From the NCBI GenBank assembly GCA_041690535.1, contig JAWLHA010000044.1, positions 1 through 40,524 on the forward strand: a stretch of DNA of 40,524 nt, read 5' to 3'. Origin of the DNA: JAWLHA01 sp041690535 (lineage in GTDB: Bacteria > Pseudomonadota > Gammaproteobacteria > Thiohalomonadales > Thiohalomonadaceae). Below the pieces are notes generated by a model. It had not been told where the DNA came from. It did not search any database and worked only from the letters and a program-made list of their open reading frames with translations. Below, piece by piece: positions 24,513-31,711 of the stretch; position 1 is the first letter of the stretch, and each line of letters starts with the position of its first letter. Both the position numbers and the translations under genes were made by a program.

Positions 24513-25229
24513 ATGGGAGTGATGTCGCGTCTTACCACCCTCATCAAGGCCAAGATGAGCCAGCTTCTGGAGCGGGCCGAAGACCCGGGAGAGCTGATGG
24601 ATTACTCCTACCAGAAGCAGCTCGAGCTGCTGCAGAACGTCAAGCGGGGCGTCGTGGAGGTGGTGACCTCGCGGCGGCGCCTGGAGCTGCAGACCGAAAG
24701 ACTTCGCACGAATTTGGAGAAGCTGGATTCCCAGGCCCGCCAGGCCCTCGCTTCCGGACGCGAAGACCTCGCCCGCCATGCCCTGCAGCGCAAACAGGCC
24801 GCAGTCCAGCAGCTTGCCGGGCTGCAGACTCAAATCGACGAGCTCGAAGCGGAGCAGCAGAAGTTGCAGACCGCCGAGTCACGCCTTGCGGCCAAGGTGG
24901 AGTCCTTCCGTACCCAGAAGGAGGTCACCAAGGCGCGCTACTCCGCGGCCGAGGCCCAGGTGCGCATTGGCGAGGCGGCCACGGGACTGTCGGAAGAGAT
25001 GGCCTCGGTGGGGCTGGCCGTGGAGCGGGCGGAGCAGAAGACCGAACAGATGCGGGCCCGCGCCTCGGCCATCGACGAGCTGGTGGAGGCCGGGACGCTC
25101 GACGAGCTGGGGACGCCCGCAGGAGATCGGCTGGATCGGGAACTGCAGCGGATGACCTCCCAGCAGAACGTCGAGTCGGAGCTGGCCGCGCTGAAACAGC
25201 AGGTCAATCCTCCAGAGGCGAGGCAATAG
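24513..25229 (+). CDS. pspA: PspA/IM30-family membrane stress protein
   Basis: The 238-residue protein is nearly all alpha-helical, with the family N-terminus (LTTLIKAKMSQLLERAEDPGELMDYSYQKQ) and long coiled helices rich in Glu, Gln, Arg and Ala through about residue 215. PspA/IM30 proteins bind stressed inner membranes and form ESCRT-III-like assemblies. A good ribosome-binding site (aggaggc) precedes the ATG. The pspF, pspB and pspC genes of the enteric system are absent; instead it is followed after 11 bp by a PspAA protein and faces an htpX-pspAB pair. I found no clear sigma-54 promoter upstream. Confidence 0.93.
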   Translation: MGVMSRLTTLIKAKMSQLLERAEDPGELMDYSYQKQLELLQNVKRGVVEVVTSRRRLELQTERLRTNLEKLDSQARQALASGREDLARHALQRKQAAVQQLAGLQTQIDELEAEQQKLQTAESRLAAKVESFRTQKEVTKARYSAAEAQVRIGEAATGLSEEMASVGLAVERAEQKTEQMRARASAIDELVEAGTLDELGTPAGDRLDRELQRMTSQQNVESELAALKQQVNPPEARQ

Positions 25230-25240
25230 GGAGAGAGCCC

Positions 25241-25519
25241 ATGATCGTGCGCATCCTCGGCGAAGGCCAGTACCGTCTCGACAGCATCTATCTCGAACGG
25301 CTGAACGATGTTGACAATCAGCTGGTGGCCCAAGTGGACAGCGGCGGGGAAGCCCGTTTTCGAGAGCTGTTCGAGGGGATGCTCGCTATGGTGCGGGAGC
25401 ACGGCCAGGAGGTGCCGCTGGAGGAGCTGGTCACCTCGGATGTGGTGCTTCCCGATCCCTCCAGCCACCTGGACGAGATCAAGGCGCTGTTCGTGGGTGA
25501 AGGGGTGATCCCGGGGTGA
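25241..25519 (+). CDS. PspA-associated protein PspAA
   Basis: This 92-residue acidic protein matches the PspAA domain type found next to PspA in many bacteria and archaea: MIVRILGEGQYRLDSIYLERLNDVDNQL, then a helical segment and a final VVLPDPSSHLDEIKALFVGEGVIP. It has no membrane segment. It lies 11 bp after pspA with a ggagaga site before the ATG, so it is in the same operon and probably acts as a PspA partner. Molecular function is not established. Confidence 0.85.
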   Translation: MIVRILGEGQYRLDSIYLERLNDVDNQLVAQVDSGGEARFRELFEGMLAMVREHGQEVPLEELVTSDVVLPDPSSHLDEIKALFVGEGVIPG

Positions 25520-25601
25520 GCGGCGCCGGGCAAGATGCAGGATTCAGGATAAAATTGGGGGTGTGCCGCTTTTCACTTGTACTTGCATCCCTCCCGTCTC
25601 T

Positions 25602-26171
25602 TCACAAGGGAATCCCCCACAGCGGATACCACCGCTCCAGATCCGCCTCCATCGGCAACTCACCTTCCAGCAGTGAGCGAAGGCGCAGCTCTGCCGGGTT
25701 GTCCCGCTGCTGCCCTTCGCCGGCGGGCACGAGGGGATAAAACGCCCCCCGCTTGTAGTTGTAGATCCAGAAAAGCGGTCTCCCCTTCTCAAAAAACTTG
25801 AACACCGCAGCCAACAGGCGATCGCCGAACCCATGCTCCTCCAGGGTCAGGCTAATCATGTGCATTGCAGCGACCAAATCCTCGATCTCCGGGTCTTCCA
25901 GGACCACCCATCTGAAACCGTGCTCGTCCGTCTGAAAGGTGATCCGCGTGTTGGTGGCGCGCTCCCCGATCCCACCCATCCGGCGCAACTCCTCCTCCGC
26001 CTCGGCGAAGCGGCCCGCAGTCAGCGGGCGAAAGCAGATCCCTGCCCGGCCACTGCTCTCCAGGCCCAGATTGACCTTCAGGGTGAGGGCGGCCGTGGAC
26101 ATGGCGAACAGCCGATCCAGCTCGGACCGCACCGGCTTCGACCGCCCCAGGAGCGCATCGAGGAACTTCAT
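25602..26171 (-). CDS. PspA-associated protein PspAB
   Basis: The 189-residue soluble protein starts MKFLDALLGRSKP and contains GRAGICFRPL, a central FQTDEHGFRWVVLEDPEIEDLVAAMHMIS stretch and a late LFWIYNYKRGAFYPLVP. This corresponds to the PspAB domain, reported to occur with htpX and PspA/PspAA. It overlaps htpX by four bases (ATGA), so the two are co-translated, and it converges with pspA-pspAA over an 82-bp gap. Probably an adaptor or regulator for the protease in membrane quality control (inference). Confidence 0.82.
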   Translation of the reverse strand: MKFLDALLGRSKPVRSELDRLFAMSTAALTLKVNLGLESSGRAGICFRPLTAGRFAEAEEELRRMGGIGERATNTRITFQTDEHGFRWVVLEDPEIEDLVAAMHMISLTLEEHGFGDRLLAAVFKFFEKGRPLFWIYNYKRGAFYPLVPAGEGQQRDNPAELRLRSLLEGELPMEADLERWYPLWGIPL

Positions 26172-27061
26172 GGCCTTTCCATGCGCTGTTCCAACTCCTT
26201 GAGCTGGGCGAGCCGCACTTCCAGCGAGGGGTGAGTGGAGAAGAGCTTGGAGAGGGCGTCACCGCTCAGCGCCGGGAAGATGAAAAAGGCGTTCATCGCC
26301 TCCACCTCCCGCAGATCGCGGGTGGGGATCTTCTGAATGGTTCCGCTGATCTTCAACAGCGCCGAGGAGAGTTGCGAGGGGGCCCCGGTGATGGCCGCGG
26401 CGCCCCGATCCGCGGCCAGCTCCCGATAGCGGGAGAGGGCGCGAATGAGAAAGAAGCTGATCACCCACACCACAAGCGATGCAAAATAGATGAGCATCAT
26501 TGCCGCCGCCCCCTCGCGGCGGCGCCCCCCGTACACGCCGCCCCAAAACATCCAGCGCATCAGCAGTTGCGCCACCGTGGCGAAGAAACTCGCGAGGGTC
26601 ATGACCGCCACGTCGCGATGGCGCACATGGCTCAGTTCGTGGGCCAGCACCCCGTCCAGCTCGGCACTATTCAGCCGCTCCAGCAATCCGGTGGTCACCG
26701 CTACCACTGCCGCCTTGGGATTGCGGCCGGTGGCAAAGGCGTTGGGCACCGAGGTGCGTACCAAAGCCACGCGCGGGGTGGGAATATCCGCCAGGGCGCT
26801 GAGCCGCTCCACGCTCCCGTGCAGCGCGGGGGCCTCACTGCGGCTCACCTCTCGGGCCCCCATGGACCAGAGTACCAGACGATCCGAATAGTAGTACTGC
26901 AGCCCAAGCAGCACGGCGGCAATCAGGACGACGCCGCCGATGTTCATGCCGCTGCTCCAGAGCACCGCAATGAAGCCAAGATAGAGGGCGGCCAGCAGAA
27001 ACATCACCAGCAGCATGCGCACCGTAAGCTGCTTGTCCTCGGCGTACCAGTGCTTGGCCAT
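26168..27061 (-). CDS. htpX: HtpX-like M48 membrane metalloprotease
   Basis: The 297-residue protein has two N-terminal membrane helices (about residues 14-54), then the M48 peptidase domain with zinc motif His141-Glu-x-x-His145 (LAHELSHVRHRD) and the third ligand Glu in RYRELAADRGA near residue 217. Two further hydrophobic segments lie between these motifs. HtpX degrades misfolded membrane proteins with FtsH. The catalytic set is complete. It is the first gene of a two-gene operon with pspAB and faces pspA-pspAA, which supports a role in the same envelope-stress response. Confidence 0.93.
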   Translation of the reverse strand: MAKHWYAEDKQLTVRMLLVMFLLAALYLGFIAVLWSSGMNIGGVVLIAAVLLGLQYYYSDRLVLWSMGAREVSRSEAPALHGSVERLSALADIPTPRVALVRTSVPNAFATGRNPKAAVVAVTTGLLERLNSAELDGVLAHELSHVRHRDVAVMTLASFFATVAQLLMRWMFWGGVYGGRRREGAAAMMLIYFASLVVWVISFFLIRALSRYRELAADRGAAAITGAPSQLSSALLKISGTIQKIPTRDLREVEAMNAFFIFPALSGDALSKLFSTHPSLEVRLAQLKELEQRMERP

Positions 27062-27258
27062 TTGGGCAAACTCCCCGTCGGTTCACTGGCAGTATAGAGC
27101 GCGGCCGGATGGACCGGACCTTTCAATGCGATTCGGGCAGGGTGCTTGCCTTTGACCGCCCGCCGAGGCAGGTGTGCAGGTATGCGTCTATATGTGTGAG
27201 ATACCCTCCAACGTGATCCACGCCGAGGAGGGCTCTCCGTTACATTCCCGTCGCCAGT

Positions 27259-27624
27259 TCACTCCGGTGCGCCATTCACGTGACGGTACTTCAACATCCG
27301 GTACCCGACCGTCAGGCCGATAAGCATGAGAATGAGACTTAGCGGGTTGAACTGGAAAACGACATTGGTGATGAGGATGTCGGTGGTCCAAAGGGCCACG
27401 CAGACGAAACGAAACCAGAACGACTTCATGGCCGCCGCCAGCAAATAGACGGCAGCAATGGCTGCCGTGCTCCAGGCGTATTGGGCCGGCATCACCTCCG
27501 GCTCCGGCCGGGTGAAGGCGAAAATCACGAAAAGCAGGTTCATGCCGCCGATGAAGAACAACAGAAAGCGGCTTTCCCGCATCACGTCGTCCCGGGTCGG
27601 TGTCCTTCGTTCTGCGACCTCCAT
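27259..27624 (-). CDS. Small four-helix membrane protein, unknown function
   Basis: This 121-residue protein starts at the ATG at 27624, preceded on the minus strand by ggagaggcgac. It has a charged N-terminus and four hydrophobic segments (FLLFFIGGMNLLFVIFAF, STAAIAAVYLLAAAM, FVCVALWTTDILIT, LSLILMLIGLTVGY). The reading frame runs further upstream to 28023 but crosses the repeats there, so the longer start is rejected. I do not recognise the family. It is separated from htpX by about 200 bp. Confidence 0.6.
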   Translation of the reverse strand: MEVAERRTPTRDDVMRESRFLLFFIGGMNLLFVIFAFTRPEPEVMPAQYAWSTAAIAAVYLLAAAMKSFWFRFVCVALWTTDILITNVVFQFNPLSLILMLIGLTVGYRMLKYRHVNGAPE

Positions 27625-27778
27625 GTCGCCTCTCCTCTTTTGACCTGCCCACTGTAACCCATAGCAGACCGATTGCCCCCGGGCGCAACGCCACGCCACT
27701 CCGCCGCGCGGGGCATATCCCGAGAAATTCTTGATCGCGTCCTTGACGGAACGGTGGGTTGGGCTAAGTTTGCAACAA

Positions 27779-27860
27779 GGCCCCAGCAACCTCACGGAGC
27801 CTCTTAGCGGAGGTGAAGTGAGCGTAGGGGTGGGAGGCGACTCCCATTCCAACTGGGGCC
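27779..27860 (+). ncRNA. Structured dispersed repeat, copy B (possible RNA element)
   Basis: This 82-nt element is homologous to 14499-14578 (minus). The outer stem ggccccag / ctggggcc is identical. Hairpin 1 is cctc-ttagcg-gagg with a G-U pair where copy A has C-G. Hairpin 2 is gggag-gcga-ctccc where copy A has aggag-gtga-ctcct: the loop stays GNRA and an A-U pair becomes G-C. The unpaired core gtgagcgtagg is identical. Similarity extends about 20 bp past the stem into a pyrimidine-rich tail. Compensatory changes argue for selection on RNA structure or a recent hairpin-based repeat family. Confidence 0.55.
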
Positions 27861-27925
27861 TTTCCTCGTCTCCTCCCCCGCATTGCACAGCGATCCATCC
27901 GTGGCCGCGGACCGCCTGCTGCGCG

Positions 27926-28091
27926 CAGGGTGAACGCATACTTACCCAAGAGCGATGTAAGTCCTTGAAAGCAGGTCGTCGGCCGCATGGACGCGGCCGT
28001 CGAGCGCACAGGGATGTATTCACAGCGTACCTGCTTTCAAGGACTTACATCGCTCACAGCACGGCCACGACGTAAGTATGCGTTTACCCTG
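27926..28091. mobile_element. MITE-like palindromic element 1 with target duplication
   Basis: The 166-bp element has 20-bp terminal inverted repeats (27926-27945 and 28072-28091, one mismatch). Inside is a second perfect 26-bp inverted repeat (27951-27976 and 28029-28054) around a GC-rich centre. It is flanked by a perfect 10-bp direct repeat, ctgctgcgcg, at 27916-27925 and 28092-28101, as expected for a transposition target duplication. It encodes no transposase. A second copy in opposite orientation begins at 40428 and is cut by the window end. It separates the structured repeat from the small gene at 28148. Confidence 0.75.
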
Positions 28092-28147
28092 CTGCTGCGC
28101 GCCTTGAAACTTCTATTGTCCGGCAAAAACCTTACAATGCTCTTGAA

Positions 28148-28405
28148 ATGAGAGAGCGTCATTCCCATAAGAATACGCAGTCGGCTACCAAGGCGATTGC
28201 CACAGACATGTTGCTCATCCAGCAGGACAGGGGCCTCGCCCGACTTGTGGATCACGCCCTGGAGCGGGTGACTCAGGGGCTGGATCGGCCGGAGAAGCTG
28301 AGCGGCTACCTGCGCGGGCTGGCCGCTCCCGAGCCGGACCCCGCCGTTCGTGCCGCGCTGCTGCGGCTCGCAAAGGCGCTGGGAGAGCCGCAGCAGCGGG
28401 GGTAA
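28148..28405 (+). CDS. Hypothetical 85-residue protein
   Basis: A short helical, Arg/Leu/Ala-rich frame (LLIQQDRGLARLVDHALERV, AVRAALLRLAKALGEP) with codon bias towards GC in third positions. No clear ribosome-binding site precedes the ATG at 28148, and I do not recognise the family. It is convergent with the protease gene, 22 bp from its stop. It could be a small DNA- or protein-binding factor or a chance open frame. Confidence 0.4.
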   Translation: MRERHSHKNTQSATKAIATDMLLIQQDRGLARLVDHALERVTQGLDRPEKLSGYLRGLAAPEPDPAVRAALLRLAKALGEPQQRG

Positions 28406-28427
28406 GCTGCCGATCCGGCTTTCCCTG

Positions 28428-30431
28428 TCACACGCTGGCGCGTCGGCAGCGGCAATACACGGCCAAGAAGACCGCCACCGCGACCACCCCCGGCACCAGG
28501 GGATAGCGCATGAGGTAGATCATCGGCATAAGAGCCCACCTCGCCGCGGTACGCGCTTCCCCATGCCGCCTCAGGAAGTCGGCGAGCGGCGGAGAACTCC
28601 TCTGATAGAGTCCCACGAGAATGCGACCCGAGGCGTAGGGGAGCAGGTATCGGTCACGAACACCCCGCAACGCTTGGAGCTCCGGTTGAAGCGCGCTACC
28701 ATAGATTGCCGTGGCAATGAAGCAACCGCCTCCCCCATCTCCCCCGGCATCCGGTAGCGGCTGGCCGGTGAGTGCAAGGTATGCCCGACGTGCGTTGAGT
28801 CGGCCGGCACCGAACGTGGGGTCCACGCCGGGCTCTCCGAGGTCAATGGCCCCTTCCTGCAGCGCCGCCCTGATCATCGCCGGTGTGGCTGTAGGCACCG
28901 CCTGGAGAAGCAACGCGACGACCCCCGCCACGTGGGGCGCGGCGGCGGAAGTGCCTGCAAAGCGGGTGGGAAAGTCGCCGGCGCCGCTGACCCGCACCGC
29001 ATCGATTGCCACCAGCTCCGGTTTGAGCCGCAACTCCATGGTTGGGTGAGAGATCAGGACCGGTCCGCGCGAGCTATAGGGGGCGATCTCCATGTTCCCG
29101 GGATTGGACGCGTTGACCGCGCCGACTGCCACCGCTTCGGCAACCGCGGGATGGCCGGTGATGCTGTCGCCGGCGACGCCATACTCGCTGATGTCCACCC
29201 CGCCGACGATGAATTCCAGCACACGATCTTCACCACTGAATCGTGTCACTATGATGTTCAGTGTGAGCGTCTGATCCGAATCGTTCAGCACGGCCGCCAA
29301 TTCGATGGGGTCGTCATCCCCATCCTGAATCGCATCGGCCACGGCGATGAGATTGCCTGCCCCGTCTGCCAACAGGAGGTCATAGTCGTTGGCCGATCTG
29401 CCGAATGGATCGTTCCACTGCAGGACGACCGTCACCGCGACGCCCGCCGGCACTGCAAGGGTCATGGTGGGATCGCTCCCCTCTCCCGCGGCAATGCCGA
29501 AGTTGTGCTCAGGAATGGGGGTCCCGTCGTTTCGAGCGAACCCCAGCTCCCCGCTGCCGCGGAACGTCGCCTGGTAATGGCGCAGCGCGTCGTTGCCTGC
29601 CGCCGAGACATACACGACCCCACCATTGGTGACCGCATCGGCCACGGCGAGCGCCAGGGGCCCATCCTCAAAGAACGGTTCCTGGAGAAAACCCAGGTCA
29701 TCCACGATGACGTCGGCCGCAAACTCGCTCTGAAGCGCCTCGATGCACAGAAGGAACTCCAGGCTGGTCTGCACGCCGCAAAACGCCAACTCCGCATCGG
29801 GGGCGATGTCGTGGATGATCTCGATCATCGCAGTCCCCTCGTCCCCCCCACCGGGCTGGACAATGACGGCGACTTGAGGTGGCGCATCCCCGCTGGCTTG
29901 CGCTTCACCGATGTGGTCAATGCCATCGGAGATAACCCCTACTCGAACCCCCGCCCCACTGAATCCGAGCTCCCGCAGCGCGGGTGCATCGACGATGGCA
30001 TCCCCCTCACTGGTGACGCTTCCCACTTTGGTCCGGGCGTAGTCGGGAACCCTTACTGCAAGTACGAACTCCTGCGCGGCAAGCGCCGTCATTTCCCCCA
30101 ACGGCAGCCACCCTTGCAGCCGGTGTCCCTCCCGGTCATGGAGTTCCTCCCGAAAGCCAAAGGCGGCGATCCTCCCGTTGGGGTCGGAGGTTTTCCGGGC
30201 GTAGGCGATGTACACCTGGACCTCGCCAGCCCCATTGACACGAACGTCCCCGACGGTCTCCAGAAGCGCCCCCTGCACGCCGGATTCACTGCCGGGCGCG
30301 GCATCAGAAACCACCCGAAGCAGCCGGGGATCGATCTTGGATGGGGTTTTGCTGAATGGGTGCATCGGATCCAGGCCGAGGGCAGACCCGGTGAACAGAA
30401 GGAGAAGGGCCCAGCACGCTCCTCTCACCAT
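28428..30431 (-). CDS. Secreted S8/S53-like serine protease with CFI-box C-terminal domain
   Basis: The 667-residue protein has a signal peptide (about residues 1-20), then a pro-region with VRVNGAGEVQVYI ... LQGWLPLGEM ... VPDYARTKVGSVTSEGD (about 60-144). The subtilase-fold catalytic domain follows: Asp169 in VISDGID, the oxyanion-region VIVDDLGF, SAAGND and nucleophile Ser495 in FAGTSAAAPHVAG. Where classical subtilases have HGT, this has DEGTAM, so Glu198 replaces the catalytic His, as in S53-like members of the superfamily. Residues about 575-640 form a CFI-box domain (GGGCFIATAIYGS ... LRGVRDRYLLP), and a terminal hydrophobic segment follows. It is probably exported. The gene lies 12 bp after a separate pro-domain-like gene in the same operon. 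Confidence 0.88.
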   Translation of the reverse strand: MVRGACWALLLLFTGSALGLDPMHPFSKTPSKIDPRLLRVVSDAAPGSESGVQGALLETVGDVRVNGAGEVQVYIAYARKTSDPNGRIAAFGFREELHDREGHRLQGWLPLGEMTALAAQEFVLAVRVPDYARTKVGSVTSEGDAIVDAPALRELGFSGAGVRVGVISDGIDHIGEAQASGDAPPQVAVIVQPGGGDEGTAMIEIIHDIAPDAELAFCGVQTSLEFLLCIEALQSEFAADVIVDDLGFLQEPFFEDGPLALAVADAVTNGGVVYVSAAGNDALRHYQATFRGSGELGFARNDGTPIPEHNFGIAAGEGSDPTMTLAVPAGVAVTVVLQWNDPFGRSANDYDLLLADGAGNLIAVADAIQDGDDDPIELAAVLNDSDQTLTLNIIVTRFSGEDRVLEFIVGGVDISEYGVAGDSITGHPAVAEAVAVGAVNASNPGNMEIAPYSSRGPVLISHPTMELRLKPELVAIDAVRVSGAGDFPTRFAGTSAAAPHVAGVVALLLQAVPTATPAMIRAALQEGAIDLGEPGVDPTFGAGRLNARRAYLALTGQPLPDAGGDGGGGCFIATAIYGSALQPELQALRGVRDRYLLPYASGRILVGLYQRSSPPLADFLRRHGEARTAARWALMPMIYLMRYPLVPGVVAVAVFLAVYCRCRRASV

Positions 30432-30443
30432 GGGTTGTCCCGC

Positions 30444-30890
30444 TCAGCCTCGGGGGCTTGCATAGGAGGGCGGCGTGACTTGCCTCACAGATGGCAGGGC
30501 AGCCACCTCTTGCACCCTGTGGAAGGGTATCCACCCCTGAATCATGCGCAGTCCCACATTGACCCATTCGATCTCCATGTCGAGGGCCTCCAGGCTGCTG
30601 AGGAGGGACGGATCTACTTCGCCGGTATGGACATAGAGCTGGAGATATCCACGCGGATCGACCCGGACGAATGGAGTGGAGAAACGCTCGGGGCTTCGCC
30701 TTGCGACGTTACTTGGGGCAATCCCGGCGGATTGGAGGGTGTTCAACACATCGCACACGGCCGGGGCAATCGTTCCCGTGGAGCCGGGAAAGGACGGGCA
30801 GGTGGTTACCGTGTTCCCGGTCGGCATGCCAGCACACGCTTGCGCCAGCCCAATCATCACCAGGAGCATAAGCCGCCGCCACCATTCCAT
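30444..30890 (-). CDS. Stand-alone protease pro-domain-like secreted protein
   Basis: The 148-residue protein has an N-terminal signal segment (MEWWRRLMLLVMIGLAQACAG; a lipoprotein cleavage at the Cys is possible but the box is not canonical). Its C-terminal half, VRVDPRGYLQLYVHT ... EIEWVNVGLRMIQGWIPFHRVQEVAALPSVRQVTPPSYASPRG, resembles the protease's own pro-region (GEVQVYI, LQGWLPL, VRVPDYA). It therefore looks like a duplicated pro-domain split off as its own gene. It sits directly upstream of the protease gene, 12 bp away. It could be a chaperone or inhibitor acting in trans. Start choice is uncertain: an ATG at 30923 and a TTG at 30989 are also in frame and no strong ribosome-binding site is seen. 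Confidence 0.65.
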   Translation of the reverse strand: MEWWRRLMLLVMIGLAQACAGMPTGNTVTTCPSFPGSTGTIAPAVCDVLNTLQSAGIAPSNVARRSPERFSTPFVRVDPRGYLQLYVHTGEVDPSLLSSLEALDMEIEWVNVGLRMIQGWIPFHRVQEVAALPSVRQVTPPSYASPRG

Positions 30891-30994
30891 GACATGGCCA
30901 ACGAGAGCGATACTCGGGTTCATTCCAGCCGTACCGGTCCAAACCGTTGCCGATGAACATAGCAGAGAAAAGCGCAGGCCGGTACGCAACCCCC

Positions 30995-31060
30995 CTTTTA
31001 ATAAATCAAAAACAGTAATTTACAATAAACACCTAATGTAATATCGAGAATGCAAAGCAA
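30995..31060 (-). promoter_or_regulatory. AT-rich island, probable promoter of the protease operon
   Basis: This is the most AT-rich stretch in the neighbourhood (ttaataaatcaaaaacag and following), located about 100-170 bp upstream of the pro-domain-like gene. It is the natural place for its promoter and could also serve a plus-strand transcript. No consensus -35/-10 pair with correct spacing stands out, so this is by position and composition. Confidence 0.35.
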
Positions 31061-31175
31061 TCTCGAAACTACTTGAAAATACACCTTCAAGACACTGATT
31101 ATGTGGAGCGTGTGACCGCCCCCCTCCGGCGACGGGGATCGAAAGCGATGCCGACTTGCAGAATGGCGACTATCG

Positions 31176-31293
31176 ACTAGTCTTAGTTAGGAGTTCGGAA
31201 GACAAGCGGCCCCTCCGTGGGGCACTTGAGCACGATACGACTTTTCGCAGCGATGGTTCTTTGGCCCCCACGACGGGGGCCTTTCTTTTTTTT
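31176..31293 (+). ncRNA. Candidate small RNA ending in an intrinsic terminator
   Basis: A textbook intrinsic terminator ends this region, yet no plus-strand gene lies upstream for about 2.8 kb. A second hairpin precedes it (gcccc-tccgt-ggggc at 31209-31223). A weak promoter-like pair is visible around ttgcag (31156-31161) and tagtct (about 31178). Together these suggest a short untranslated transcript of roughly 100-120 nt. The 5' end is a guess. It could instead be a decayed operon end. Confidence 0.4.
31263..31293 (+). terminator. Strong intrinsic terminator without upstream gene
   Basis: ggccccc (31263-31269), loop acgac, gggggcc (31275-31281), then tttcttttttttt. This 7-bp GC stem plus long T tract is the clearest Rho-independent terminator in the window. 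Orientation is plus; its transcript is not an annotated protein gene. Confidence 0.85.
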
Positions 31294-31481
31294 GTGCCTC
31301 CAGCGGTGATCTTGCGCAATCAGCCGCCCATCGCCGCCAGCTGTCTATCGAAGGGGCGGCGAAGGTGGATAAGCGCGGTCTGGTCGGCGCCTCAAGAGCA
31401 CCGGACAGATAAACGGAAAAGCTGCCAATCGCAGCCAGATTGCCCCGCAAGTGGCGGGGTCAGCGAACCGGCGTGGGGGGA

Positions 31482-31510
31482 CAAGCGCAGCGCATCCACC
31501 CTCGTACTTT
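31482..31510. repeat. Palindromic dispersed repeat, copy 2 (partial)
   Basis: acaagcgcagcgcatccaccct is the reverse complement of the core seen at 28-53 (ggtggatgcgctgcgctta). Only one arm is present here; it lies just before MITE-like element 2. Confidence 0.55.
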
Positions 31511-31524
31511 GTGTGCACCGGACC

Positions 31525-31700
31525 GTAACTACTCGCCCCCTGTCATTCCCGCGAAGGCGGGAATCCAGTCTGGTCAAGGCTGAGAAGGTAAGGCTGTTTG
31601 ATCCTCCCTGCGCAAGTGGAGAACACCACTCGTTCACTTGTCACTTTTCTGGATTCCCGCCTTCGCGGGAATGACGGATTCGGGGGGCGAGTGTAGTTAC
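31525..31700. mobile_element. MITE-like element 2 with target duplication
   Basis: The 176-bp element begins gtaactac and ends gtagttac, and continues inward with matching cgcccc / ggggcg. It carries perfect 27-bp inverted repeats at 31542-31568 and 31649-31675 built on cattcccgcgaaggcgggaa, itself a palindrome. The 8-bp direct repeat accggacc flanks it (31517-31524 and 31701-31708), as after transposition. It has no coding capacity for a transposase. The inner motif is a repeat type common in many proteobacterial genomes. Confidence 0.7.
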
Positions 31701-31711
31701 ACCGGACCTAT

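Noticed and set aside
27625..28023. N-terminal extension of the small membrane protein gene at 27259
   Set aside because: The extension crosses the structured repeat and half of the MITE-like element; the ATG at 27624 has a good ribosome-binding site.
27926..28091. CRISPR-like repeats
   Set aside because: The repeated agcgatgtaagtccttgaaa segments occur as one inverted pair and one distant copy, with no regular spacers or cas genes.
31156..31674. Plus-strand open frame of 172 residues
   Set aside because: It runs through an intrinsic terminator, a palindromic repeat and most of a MITE-like element, so it cannot be a real gene.
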